Assembly (NCBI GenBank): GCA_965371445.1
Contig: CBDUYN010000277.1
Location: forward strand, 1-9,566
Direction: 5' to 3'
Length of the DNA: 9,566 nt
DNA from: DASWIG01 sp965371445
GTDB taxonomy: Bacteria > Acidobacteriota > Thermoanaerobaculia > Multivoradales > J023
Shown here: positions 1 to 6,653 of the stretch, in pieces
How positions within the stretch are numbered: position 1 is the stretch's first letter
Layout of the letters: each line of letters begins with the position of its first letter
Notes under the pieces: generated by a model
What the model was told of the DNA's origin: nothing
The model's input: only the letters and a program-made list of their open reading frames with translations
The model's database searches: none
Translations under genes and position numbers: made by a program

Positions 1-3000
1 TTGGCGTCGGGCTTCGCCTCCTGCTGACGCAACATCGGGAAGCGCAGGAGCTCGGTGCTGCGCGTCTCGTCGGTATAAAGCGCCAGGTCGTCGCCGTCGG
101 AGCCCGCGGGCCAGAAACCCCAGACGGCGCGGACGGTGATCGAGCGCTCCGACTCGATGCGTTTCAAAAGCGCCTGGGCATCGTCGAAAAGCTCCCGCGC
201 CGCCGGTCCCAGCTTCGGGTGGTCGAGGATCTGCGGATAGCGTCCCTTCATCTCCCAGGCGACGAAGAAGAAAGTCCAGTCGATGTAGGGGATGACCTCC
301 CGGAGTGGGATCTCCTCCTCTCGGCGACCGGTGAAAGAAGGCCGTGCGAGGTCCTGCCAGTCGAGCTGGAGCCGGTTGGCCCGTGCCTCTTCGTAGGGGA
401 GGAGAGGACGTCCGCGCCGGTCGTAGACCGTGCGGAGGTTCTCTTGCAGCGTACGGTTCTCCGCCTCGAAGCCCGGACGCTTGGCCCCGTCGACGAGCTT
501 TGAGACCACGCCGACGGCCCGCGAGGCGTCGAGCACGTGGATCGTCGCGTGCCGGTAGTGGGGCGCGATCTTGATCGCCGTGTGCTGCTTGGAAGTCGTC
601 GCGCCGCCGATCAGGAGCGGCAGGTCCATGCCTCGCCGGTCCATCTCGCGGGCGACGTGCTCCATCTCTTCAAGCGACGGGGTGATGAGCCCCGAAAGCC
701 CGACGACGTCGACGCTTTTCTCCTCGGCGGTGGCGAGGATCTTCTCCGCCGGCACCATGACGCCCAGGTCGATCACCTCGTAGTTGTTGCAGCCCAGGAC
801 GACGCCGACGATGTTCTTGCCAATGTCGTGGACGTCGCCCTTGACGGTGGCCATCAGGACCTTGTGGCGTGCCTGCTTGGTGCCCGCCGCTTCCTTTTCC
901 GCATCCATGAAGGGCTCGAGGTAGGCCACCGCGCGCTTCATGACGCGAGCGCTTTTCACCACCTGGGGCAGGAACATCTTGCCCGAGCCGAAAAGCTCGC
1001 CGACGACGTTCATGCCGTCCATGAGCGGGCCTTCGATCACCGCGATGGGGCGGCCGTACTTCTGGCGTGCCTCCTCGGCATCTTCTTCCGCGTGGTCGGC
1101 GATGCCGCGCACCAGCGCGTGCTTCAGGCGTTGCTCGACGCTCTCCGAGCGCCAGGCGTCGTCCTCCCGGCGGCTACGTCCCCCCTCGCCCTTGACCGTG
1201 CTGGCGAGCTCGACGAGCCGCTCGGTGGCGTCGGCGCGGCGATTGAAGAGAACGTCCTCCACGTGCTCGAGAAGCTCTTCGGGGATCTCCTCGTAGACCG
1301 CCAGCTGTCCGGCGTTGACGATGCCCATGTCGAGCCCCGCGCCGATTGCGTGGTAGAGAAACGCCGAGCTCATCGCCTCGCGCACCACGTCGTTGCCGCG
1401 GAAGGAAAAGGAGAGGTTCGAGACCCCGCCGCTCACCTTGGCCCCGGGACAGCTACGCTTGATGCCGCGTACGGACTCGATGAAGGCCTTGGCGTAGTCG
1501 TCGTGCTCCTCGATGCCGGTCGCCACCGCCAGGATGTTGGGATCGAAGATGATTTCTTTGGGATCGAAGCCCACCTCCTCGGTGAGGATGCGGTAGACGC
1601 GGCGCGAGATCTCGACCTTGTGATCCGCGTCGACCGCCTGGCCTTCTTCGTCGAAGGCCATGACGACGACGCCGGCGCCGTAGCGCCTCAGGATCCGGGC
1701 CTTCTCCTTGAAGGCCTCCTCGCCTTCTTTCAGGCTGATCGAGTTGGCGATCGCCTTGCCCTGGACGCAGCGCAGCCCCGCCTCGATGACCTCGAACTTC
1801 GACGAGTCGACCATGATCGGCAGCCGGGCGATCTCGGGCTCGGTGGCGACGAGGTTCAAGAAACGCGTCATGGCGGCCGCCGAGTCGAGCATGCCTTCGT
1901 CCATGTTGACGTCGAGGATATTGGCGCCGCCGCGCACCTGGTGGAGCGCCACCTCGAGCGCCTTGTCGTACTCGTCGTTCTGGATCAGGCGCGCGAAGCG
2001 CCGCGAGCCGGTGACGTTGGTCCGCTCGCCGATCATGATGAAGTTCGAGTCGGGCCGGATCTCGAGCGGCTCCAGGCCGCTGAAAGTGGTGTAGGGCCGC
2101 GGCTCGGGCCGTTGGCGCGACGCGACGCCGTCGAGCGCCTCGGCGACGGCCCGGATGTGCTCCGGGCGTGTGCCGCAGCAGCCGCCGGCGAGGTTGAGCC
2201 ACCCTTCCTCGGCGAATTCCGCCAGCATCGCGGCCGTGGCCTCGGGCGTCTCGTCGTACTCGCCGAAGGCGTTGGGCAGGCCCGCGTTGGGGTAGCAGCT
2301 AAAAAAGACCGGGACGACCGACTGCAGCTCCTCGACGAAGGGCCGCATCTGCTCGGCCCCGAGGGCGCAGTTGAGCCCTGCCGCGAAGGGCCGCGCGTGG
2401 GCCACCGCGACCCAGGCGGCCTCAAGCGTCTGGCCCGAGAGAGTGCGTCCGCTCTGGTCGGTCACGGTGAGCGAGAGCATGACCGGCAGGCGCTCGCCAC
2501 GCTCGGCGAAAAGCTCCTCAATGGCGAAGATCGCCGCTTTCAGGTTGAGCGTGTCGAACGTCGTCTCGGGCAGGAGGAAGTCGACGCCGCCGTCGACGAG
2601 CCCCCGCGCCTGGGTCTTGTAGGCGTCTTTCACCTCGACGAAGTTGTGGGTGCGGTAGGCCGGGTCCTCGACATCGGGCGAGATCGAAAGCGTCCGGTTG
2701 GTGGGGCCGATCGAGCCGGCGACGAAGCGCGGCTTTTCCGGGTTGTGCGCCGTCACGTCGTCCGCGGCTCGCCGGGCGATCCGAGCCGACTCGACGTTCA
2801 TCTCGTAGACGAGATCCGCGGCCTCCATCCGGTAGTCGGCCTGGGAGATGGCCTGGGCGCTGAAGGTGTTGGTCTCGACGATGTCGGCGCCGGCGTCGAG
2901 GAAGCGGCGGTGGATGTCCTCGATGACGTCGGGGCGAGTGAGCGACAGGAGGTCGTTGTTGCCCTTCAGTGGGCTCGGATGATCGGCGAAGCGCTCGCCG

Positions 3001-3116
3001 CGGAAGTCGTCCTCGCCGAGGCCGTAGCCCTGGATCACGGTGCCCATGGCGCCGTCGAGGATCAGGATCCGTTCAAGGAGCAGGCGTTCGAGGGTCTCTT
3101 GGGTTGATTTCGGCAT
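1..3116 (-). CDS. metH: Cobalamin-dependent methionine synthase (partial, C-terminus beyond left edge)
   Basis: Cytoplasmic enzyme that transfers the methyl group of 5-methyltetrahydrofolate to homocysteine through cob(I)alamin, making methionine. Translated from 3116, the domains follow the MetH order. The homocysteine/zinc domain has Cys250 in GLNCALGAE and Cys313-Cys314 in GGCCGTRPEH. The pterin domain begins near residue 358 with FIMIGERTNVTGSRRF. The cap and cobalamin domain carries DVHDIGKNIVG with the axial-ligand His763, SGLITPSLEEM near 809 and IGGATTSK near 839. The activation-domain start includes EVIPYIDWTFFFVAWEMKG and ends at the edge in ELLRFPMLRQQEAKPDA. About 1038 residues are present; E. 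coli MetH has 1227, so roughly 190 are off the window. An in-frame ATG at 3122 also exists. GAGGGGG at 3125-3131 (minus strand) lies 8 bases from ATG 3116 but only 2 from ATG 3122, so 3116 is preferred. Nothing looks broken. It is divergent from the sigma-factor gene. No SAM, SAH or cobalamin riboswitch was recognised upstream. Confidence 0.97.
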   Translation of the reverse strand, partial: MPKSTQETLERLLLERILILDGAMGTVIQGYGLGEDDFRGERFADHPSPLKGNNDLLSLTRPDVIEDIHRRFLDAGADIVETNTFSAQAISQADYRMEAADLVYEMNVESARIARRAADDVTAHNPEKPRFVAGSIGPTNRTLSISPDVEDPAYRTHNFVEVKDAYKTQARGLVDGGVDFLLPETTFDTLNLKAAIFAIEELFAERGERLPVMLSLTVTDQSGRTLSGQTLEAAWVAVAHARPFAAGLNCALGAEQMRPFVEELQSVVPVFFSCYPNAGLPNAFGEYDETPEATAAMLAEFAEEGWLNLAGGCCGTRPEHIRAVAEALDGVASRQRPEPRPYTTFSGLEPLEIRPDSNFIMIGERTNVTGSRRFARLIQNDEYDKALEVALHQVRGGANILDVNMDEGMLDSAAAMTRFLNLVATEPEIARLPIMVDSSKFEVIEAGLRCVQGKAIANSISLKEGEEAFKEKARILRRYGAGVVVMAFDEEGQAVDADHKVEISRRVYRILTEEVGFDPKEIIFDPNILAVATGIEEHDDYAKAFIESVRGIKRSCPGAKVSGGVSNLSFSFRGNDVVREAMSSAFLYHAIGAGLDMGIVNAGQLAVYEEIPEELLEHVEDVLFNRRADATERLVELASTVKGEGGRSRREDDAWRSESVEQRLKHALVRGIADHAEEDAEEARQKYGRPIAVIEGPLMDGMNVVGELFGSGKMFLPQVVKSARVMKRAVAYLEPFMDAEKEAAGTKQARHKVLMATVKGDVHDIGKNIVGVVLGCNNYEVIDLGVMVPAEKILATAEEKSVDVVGLSGLITPSLEEMEHVAREMDRRGMDLPLLIGGATTSKQHTAIKIAPHYRHATIHVLDASRAVGVVSKLVDGAKRPGFEAENRTLQENLRTVYDRRGRPLLPYEEARANRLQLDWQDLARPSFTGRREEEIPLREVIPYIDWTFFFVAWEMKGRYPQILDHPKLGPAARELFDDAQALLKRIESERSITVRAVWGFWPAGSDGDDLALYTDETRSTELLRFPMLRQQEAKPDA

Positions 3117-3228
3117 GTTCATCGCCCCCTCGCGGCGGGCTCATGGATGGTGGAGATGGGATCGGAGAGCTCTTTCCGGCGGGTGGATGCTACAGGACAC
3201 GGTAGGCTCGCCGCGTTCCACACCGGCA

Positions 3229-3268
3229 AGTATACGCGGATCCGCGTCGTGCTGCACGGATCCCCGTG
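3229..3268. promoter_or_regulatory. Palindromes and candidate metH -10 in the divergent metH/sigma intergenic region
   Basis: Three overlapping symmetric elements are visible. GTATAC lies at 3230-3235. CGCGGATCCGCG, a perfect 12-base palindrome, lies at 3235-3246. CACGG-ATCC-CCGTG, a 5-bp stem with a 4-base loop, lies at 3255-3268. GGATCCG (3238-3244) and CGGATCC (3257-3263) also form an inverted repeat with a 12-base spacer. Read on the minus strand, TATACT (3234 to 3229) is a good -10 hexamer for metH and would give a leader of roughly 105 bases. No convincing -35 is seen at 17 bases; GTGCAG there is a poor match. The palindrome would sit in the -10/-35 spacer, a usual place for a repressor operator. 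The regulator is unknown and the role is inferred. Confidence 0.35.
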
Positions 3269-3294
3269 GCTGCAAGGAAGCTCATCGACCTACG

Positions 3295-3325
3295 GAGACA
3301 AGGCGGAGAGAAGCTCGTGTATACT
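3295..3325 (+). promoter_or_regulatory. Candidate promoter of the ECF sigma gene, possibly giving a leaderless mRNA
   Basis: TATACT at 3320-3325 matches five of six bases of the TATAAT -10 consensus. GAGACA at 3295-3300 matches the last four bases of TTGACA, but the 19-base spacer is long. The last base of the -10 is only 9 bases before the chosen ATG at 3335, so a start site 7 or so bases downstream would fall at or just before the initiation codon. The stretch before the ATG (CCCTCTACG) has no Shine-Dalgarno sequence. Together these suggest leaderless or nearly leaderless transcription, though the promoter itself is unproven. Confidence 0.35.
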
Positions 3326-3334
3326 CCCTCTACG

Positions 3335-3916
3335 ATGGAATCCCAGGACGACTCGCGGCTTTTCCGGGAAGCGCGGCGAGGCTCTCGCGAAGCGATCGGC
3401 GCCGTCTTCGAGCGCTACGGCGAGCGCCTGCACGCGCTCATCCGGGTACGTCTGGGGCCGCAGCTGCGGCGCCGGCTGGAGTCGCGCGACATCCTCCAGG
3501 CGACGCTGCTCAAGGCCTTCAAGGGTATCGAGCGTTTCGAGGGCTCCGGCTCGACGTCGCTCATGGCCTGGATGGGGACGATCGCCCGTGACGAGATCTG
3601 CGACCAGGCCGACTACCACGGCCGCCAGAAGCGCGACCTGGGGCGTGACACGACGCTCGACGCCCGCGCCGAGGCCCTCACCGAGCCGATCCGTTCGGAG
3701 ACCAGCCGCATCCAGCTCCAGGCCGACAGCGAGCGCCTCGTCGAGGCTCTCGACGCCTTGAAAGAGGAGCACCGCGAGGTGATCCTGCTGCGCAACTACG
3801 AGGAGCTGAGCTTTCCCGAGATCGGCGAACGGCTCGGCAAGAGCCCCGACGCCTGCCGTATGCTCTTCGCCCGCGCCATGACGGCCTTGACGATTCAGAT
3901 GCGCTCCGGCGCCTGA
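3335..3916 (+). CDS. ECF-type RNA polymerase sigma factor
   Basis: Predicted 193-residue alternative sigma factor that would direct RNA polymerase to a specific promoter set. The sigma-2 region covers about residues 5-103: FREARRGSREAIGAVFERYG at the start, RDILQATLLKAFKGIERFEG in the core-binding helix, then MAWMGTIARDEICDQADYHG. The sigma-4 helix-turn-helix is about residues 128-190, with LKEEHREVILLRNYEELSF, PEIGERLGKSPDACRMLFAR. No region 1.1 or 3 is present, and the length is typical of ECF factors. The wording of both domains resembles the sigma-70 group common in Planctomycetes and Acidobacteria (TIGR02984-like), whose members often lack a classical anti-sigma partner; that family assignment is from recall. 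The frame stays open upstream to an ATG at 3266, but the match to the family begins just after the ATG at 3335. No anti-sigma gene or kinase lies within the window. The target promoters are unknown. Confidence 0.9.
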   Translation: MESQDDSRLFREARRGSREAIGAVFERYGERLHALIRVRLGPQLRRRLESRDILQATLLKAFKGIERFEGSGSTSLMAWMGTIARDEICDQADYHGRQKRDLGRDTTLDARAEALTEPIRSETSRIQLQADSERLVEALDALKEEHREVILLRNYEELSFPEIGERLGKSPDACRMLFARAMTALTIQMRSGA

Positions 3917-3962
3917 GCCGGGCTCCCTGCCTGCCTTCGGCCACGTGAAATTTTGCTGCGAG

Positions 3963-3979
3963 GCCCGGCCTGCCCGGGC
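3963..3979 (+). other. GC-rich hairpin after the sigma gene
   Basis: GCCCGG (3963-3968) and CCGGGC (3974-3979) form a 6-bp stem with a 5-base loop, 47 bases after the sigma stop codon. GCCGGGC at 3917-3923, immediately after the stop, could instead pair with GCCCGGC at 3963-3969, giving two mutually exclusive structures. No T-run follows, so this is not a standard intrinsic terminator. It may slow transcription or protect the 3' end, or may be chance in GC-rich DNA. Confidence 0.3.
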
Positions 3980-4017
3980 TGGACATAGCCTGCCCTACGA
4001 AAGAATCGGAGAATCCC

Positions 4018-4046
4018 GTTCGCTTTTCCTGCCAATGCCGCTTCCT
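4018..4046 (+). promoter_or_regulatory. Shared bipartite upstream motif, copy 1
   Basis: GTTCGCTTT (4018-4026), 11 bases, then CCGCTTCCT (4038-4046). The same two 9-base blocks at the same spacing occur at 6543-6571 upstream of the next secreted-protein gene, with 22 of 29 positions identical. This copy ends 98 bases before the ATG at 4145. It could be a promoter read by the neighbouring sigma factor, an activator site, or an RNA leader element: CTTCCT can pair with the downstream Shine-Dalgarno AGGAGG (six pairs, one G-U). The choice between these is open. Confidence 0.4.
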
Positions 4047-4103
4047 GTTCAGAGAGCTACAGAGTGAGGACGGTAACGAGCCGTCGTCACGAACCATCCA
4101 CCC

Positions 4104-4139
4104 GCTCGGTCTTCGGGGACCGAGCCCTCTCGCAGGAGG
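4104..4139 (+). promoter_or_regulatory. Leader hairpin next to a strong Shine-Dalgarno
   Basis: GCTCGGTC (4104-4111) and GACCGAGC (4118-4125) form a perfect 8-bp stem closing the 6-base loop TTCGGG. Directly after it, CCTC (4126-4129) can pair with GAGG (4136-4139) inside the Shine-Dalgarno AGGAGG (4134-4139), which is 5 bases before the ATG at 4145. The large stem is well supported by sequence; its use as a translational control is inferred. The AGGAGG is the reason for choosing ATG 4145 over the ATG at 4064. Confidence 0.5.
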
Positions 4140-4144
4140 TTGTC

Positions 4145-6424
4145 ATGAGCAGAATGACAAAAGCGCCGTTGGCATCGATTCTTACCGTCGCCCTGAGTCT
4201 CCTCGTGCTGTCGCCGGGATTGTGGGCCCAGGGGGAGAGCCCCGAGCCGAGGACGCTCTTCGAAGCCCTGGAGGCGGCGGACCTGATCGCCTATGGGCGT
4301 GTCACGGGCCCACCGGCCGAGATCTGGGAAACCGGAGCCCTTCTCGCCGTCCAGGAGCTGGAGCTCCTGGACGTCCTCAAGGGCGACGAGGCGCGTCCAC
4401 GCGTCAACGTCCTCGAGCACCGTCGCGCCGCGGTCGGCGGCTTCGCTCTTCTGCAGGAATTTCCGTACCTGGCCGCCGGTGACGAATACGTCCTCTTCCT
4501 GCGCCGGCAGGACGACGCCTACGAGATGGTCGGCAACGACAACGAGCTCGTCGACCACCGGCTGCGTATGACCTCGGGAGAGAGCGTCGCCGATCGGCTC
4601 TTCGAGCTTCGCGGACTGCTCGGCGACGCGGCCCGGGAAGCGAAAGCTCCCCAGGAGACCGGGTGGATCGAAGAACCGGCTTTCGAGGTCCTCCCCCCCG
4701 ACTTCAAGCTCCGCCAGCCCACCCGGGCCGCAGACGACGAGAAGCCGGAAACGCACCTCGAGGCCCTCCCGGGGAAGGCCACCACGCAGATCCTCCACGA
4801 GACCTTCGAGGGGGCCTTCCCGGCGGGCGCCTGGTTCGCCTACGACGACGACGGCACGACCAACGGAGAGGTCTTCTGGGACGACACGAGCCATCGTCCC
4901 TACGCCGGAAGTTGGAGCGCCTGGTGTGCGGACGGCGGCCCTGACGCCAGCGGCCCGGGCGGCAACTACGCCAACAACATGAACGCGTGGATGGTCTACG
5001 GACCGTTCAGCCTCAGCGACGCCGTCGGCGGTAGCTTCTCCTTCCGCTACTGGAACGTCTCCGAGCTAGGATGGGACTACTTCAAGTACCTGGTCTCCAT
5101 CGACGGAACGAGCTTTTACGGCACCCAGGACAGCGGCAACTCCGGCGGCTGGTTGACGCGCTCCGTCGACCTGACCAGCGTTCCCACGCTCGGCGACGTG
5201 ACCGGGGACTCGAGCGTCTGGGTGGCTTTCCACTTTACCAGCGATTCCAGCGTCACCTACGAAGGCGCCTACGTCGACGAGGTCTACGTACAGAAGACCA
5301 CGGCGACGCCGGCCGACCTCGACTTACAGCTGATCGACGCACCTAGCGGCACCTTCGAGCCCGGTGACCCCATCGGCATCCAGAACGTCACCCAAAACGT
5401 CGGCGGCGAGACCTCGACGCCCTACCGGATCACGTTCTACGCTTCCACCAACACCCTCATCACTTCCAGCGACTACGAGCTCGGCTTCTTCGACCGCGGC
5501 GCGCTGGCCGCCGGCGCCACCCACAACCGCAGCTCGGGGGTTCACCTCCCCCTGACCCTACCCGACGGCAACTACTACATCGGCGCCATCCTCACGGTGG
5601 TCGACGCCCGCGCGTCGAACAACCGCAACTACGACGCGACGCCGATCACCGTCTACGGCACGCTACCGGCCGATCTAGACCTGCAGCTCGTCAACGCCCC
5701 CAGCGGCACCTTCGAGCCCGGTGACCCCATCACCATCCAGAACGTCGTCCAAAACGGCGGCGGCGAGACCTCGACGTCCTACCGGATCACGTTCTACGCT
5801 TCCACCAACACCACCATCACCGCCAGCGACTACTCGCTCGGCTATGCCGACCGCCCCGGGCTGGCGACCCTTGCCACCCACAGCTACAGCACGACCCTCA
5901 CCTTGCCCCTAAGCCTGCCCAGCGACAGCTACTACGTCGGCGCCATCCTTACGGTCTCCGACGCCGCCTCGTCGAACAACGTCAACTACGACTCGACGCC
6001 GATCACGGTCGGCACCGAGACCGAGCTGATCCCGGGCGTCCCCGTCCAGGGCACGATCACGGCGAGCGTCTCCCAAGCCGAGTGGGACCACTACTACATC
6101 GACCTCCCGGCCGGTACGACGAGCCTCGTCGTGGACCTCTACAACCTGCCGTCGACGGCGCCGCAGGACCTCGAGCTCTACGTCCGGCACGCCACGAAGC
6201 CGACGACGGCGGCCTTCGACTGTGCCTCCCGGCTGGAAAGGAACAGCGCCGAGCAGTGCACATTCTCGTCACCGGCCGCCGGCCGCTGGTGGGTCGGTGT
6301 GAACAACTGGGAGACCGGCTCGATCTCCTACACCGTGCGTGCCTTGGGACCGGTGACCGAATTCGTCTTCGGGGACGGCTTCGAGTCCGGTGACCTCTCC
6401 GCCTGGTCGAGCTCGACACCTTGA
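4145..6424 (+). CDS. Secreted multidomain protein with CARDB-like repeats and PPC-like domain
   Basis: A 759-residue exported protein of unknown specific function, probably a cell-surface or extracellular adhesion or binding protein. A signal peptide spans residues 1 to about 28: basic start, then a hydrophobic stretch ending LSPGLWA. Residues about 35-165 form a globular domain (AADLIAYGRV, LDVLKG, EYVLFLRRQ), a pattern of secreted bacterial proteins of unknown role. Residues about 215-388 look like a MAM or jelly-roll beta-sandwich, beginning ETFEGAFPAGAWFAYDDDG. Residues 389-507 and 508-about 622 are two CARDB-like repeats. Residues about 625-735 resemble a bacterial pre-peptidase C-terminal (PPC) domain (VSQAEWDHYYIDLPAGTTSL, DLELYVRHA, GRWWVGVNNW). 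The C-terminus ends FGDGFESGDLSAWSSSTP, a possible sorting tail. No protease active site was recognised, so it is not called a peptidase. The start at 4145 is set by AGGAGG at 4134-4139 and by the signal peptide. It is followed by an intrinsic terminator and so is probably transcribed as a unit on its own, or with the sigma gene. Confidence 0.88.
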   Translation: MSRMTKAPLASILTVALSLLVLSPGLWAQGESPEPRTLFEALEAADLIAYGRVTGPPAEIWETGALLAVQELELLDVLKGDEARPRVNVLEHRRAAVGGFALLQEFPYLAAGDEYVLFLRRQDDAYEMVGNDNELVDHRLRMTSGESVADRLFELRGLLGDAAREAKAPQETGWIEEPAFEVLPPDFKLRQPTRAADDEKPETHLEALPGKATTQILHETFEGAFPAGAWFAYDDDGTTNGEVFWDDTSHRPYAGSWSAWCADGGPDASGPGGNYANNMNAWMVYGPFSLSDAVGGSFSFRYWNVSELGWDYFKYLVSIDGTSFYGTQDSGNSGGWLTRSVDLTSVPTLGDVTGDSSVWVAFHFTSDSSVTYEGAYVDEVYVQKTTATPADLDLQLIDAPSGTFEPGDPIGIQNVTQNVGGETSTPYRITFYASTNTLITSSDYELGFFDRGALAAGATHNRSSGVHLPLTLPDGNYYIGAILTVVDARASNNRNYDATPITVYGTLPADLDLQLVNAPSGTFEPGDPITIQNVVQNGGGETSTSYRITFYASTNTTITASDYSLGYADRPGLATLATHSYSTTLTLPLSLPSDSYYVGAILTVSDAASSNNVNYDSTPITVGTETELIPGVPVQGTITASVSQAEWDHYYIDLPAGTTSLVVDLYNLPSTAPQDLELYVRHATKPTTAAFDCASRLERNSAEQCTFSSPAAGRWWVGVNNWETGSISYTVRALGPVTEFVFGDGFESGDLSAWSSSTP
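5309..6010 (+). repeat. Two tandem CARDB-like coding repeats, period 357 bases
   Basis: Repeat 1 runs 5309-5665 (residues 389-507). Repeat 2 starts at 5666 and ends near 6010. The period is exactly 357 bases, or 119 codons. Both begin PADLDLQL and contain APSGTFEPGDPI, then a shared YRITFYASTNT segment. The DNA is nearly identical in the first part: the 30 bases at 5345-5374 match 5702-5731 exactly, and 5402-5455 differs from 5759-5812 at one base. The later part diverges, with HNRSSGVHLPLTLP against HSYSTTLTLPLSLP. The fold assignment to CARDB is from the pattern of the strands and the V.N.G..S..Y-type core, not from a search. Confidence 0.85.
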
Positions 6425-6454
6425 TTCTCCAGGTTCCAACGAATGGCTCACGGA

Positions 6455-6493
6455 GGACGAACCCGCGGTTCCGGCCGCGGGCTCGTCCTTTTT
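6455..6493 (+). terminator. Rho-independent terminator after the large secreted-protein gene
   Basis: GGACGA (6455-6460) pairs with TCGTCC (6483-6488). After one A/C mismatch, CCCGCGG (6462-6468) pairs with CCGCGGG (6475-6481), closing the loop TTCCGG. The 13-pair stem is followed at once by five T residues (6489-6493). It starts 31 bases after the stop codon at 6422-6424. It separates this gene from the small secreted-protein gene downstream, which therefore needs its own promoter. Confidence 0.92.
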
Positions 6494-6542
6494 CGAATCA
6501 CAGCTCAGACCACGGATTTCTTGAATTTTTTTCTCCGCAAGC

Positions 6543-6571
6543 GTTCGCTTTCGCCCTCGATACCGCTTCCT
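6543..6571 (+). promoter_or_regulatory. Shared bipartite upstream motif, copy 2
   Basis: GTTCGCTTT (6543-6551), 11 bases, then CCGCTTCCT (6563-6571), matching the copy at 4018-4046 in both blocks and spacing. It lies after the terminator and 82 bases before the ATG at 6654, so it is in the only place a promoter for the small secreted protein can be. A TTGAAT with a long T-run lies just upstream (6521-6532), but no good -10 sits 16-18 bases after it. TTCCT could pair with AGGAG in this gene's Shine-Dalgarno, so an RNA-level role is also possible. Confidence 0.4.
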
Positions 6572-6653
6572 AAGTAAGCACGGCCCATTTTCCAGAAGGT
6601 TGCTCCGCAGTGGACGACCCGGGCCACCACCAGATCAAGGAAAGGAGCTTCAG

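Noticed and set aside
537..3107. 856-residue open frame on the plus strand
   Set aside because: It is antisense to metH, whose translation matches a well-known family along its whole length. The long open frame comes from GC-rich codon use, and its protein is an Asp/Val/Arg-rich mixture without a recognisable domain.
3117..3228. Possible SAM, SAH or cobalamin riboswitch in the metH leader
   Set aside because: The region after the candidate -10 is only about 110 bases, and none of the conserved cores of these riboswitches that I could recall is present on the minus strand.
3266..3334. Upstream in-frame ATG at 3266 for the sigma factor
   Set aside because: The added residues do not look like part of the ECF fold, and the candidate -10 lies within this stretch, which would put the promoter inside the gene.
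4064..4144. Upstream in-frame ATG at 4064 for the large secreted protein
   Set aside because: It has no ribosome site and would place 27 polar residues before the signal peptide. The ATG at 4145 has AGGAGG at 5 bases.
4049..4894. 281-residue open frame on the minus strand
   Set aside because: It covers the start of the secreted-protein gene, which has a signal peptide and AGGAGG. The antisense protein has no recognisable features.
6521..6549. TTGAAT as a -35 box for the small secreted protein
   Set aside because: No acceptable -10 lies 16-18 bases downstream (the sequence there is TTCGCT), so a standard housekeeping promoter is not supported.
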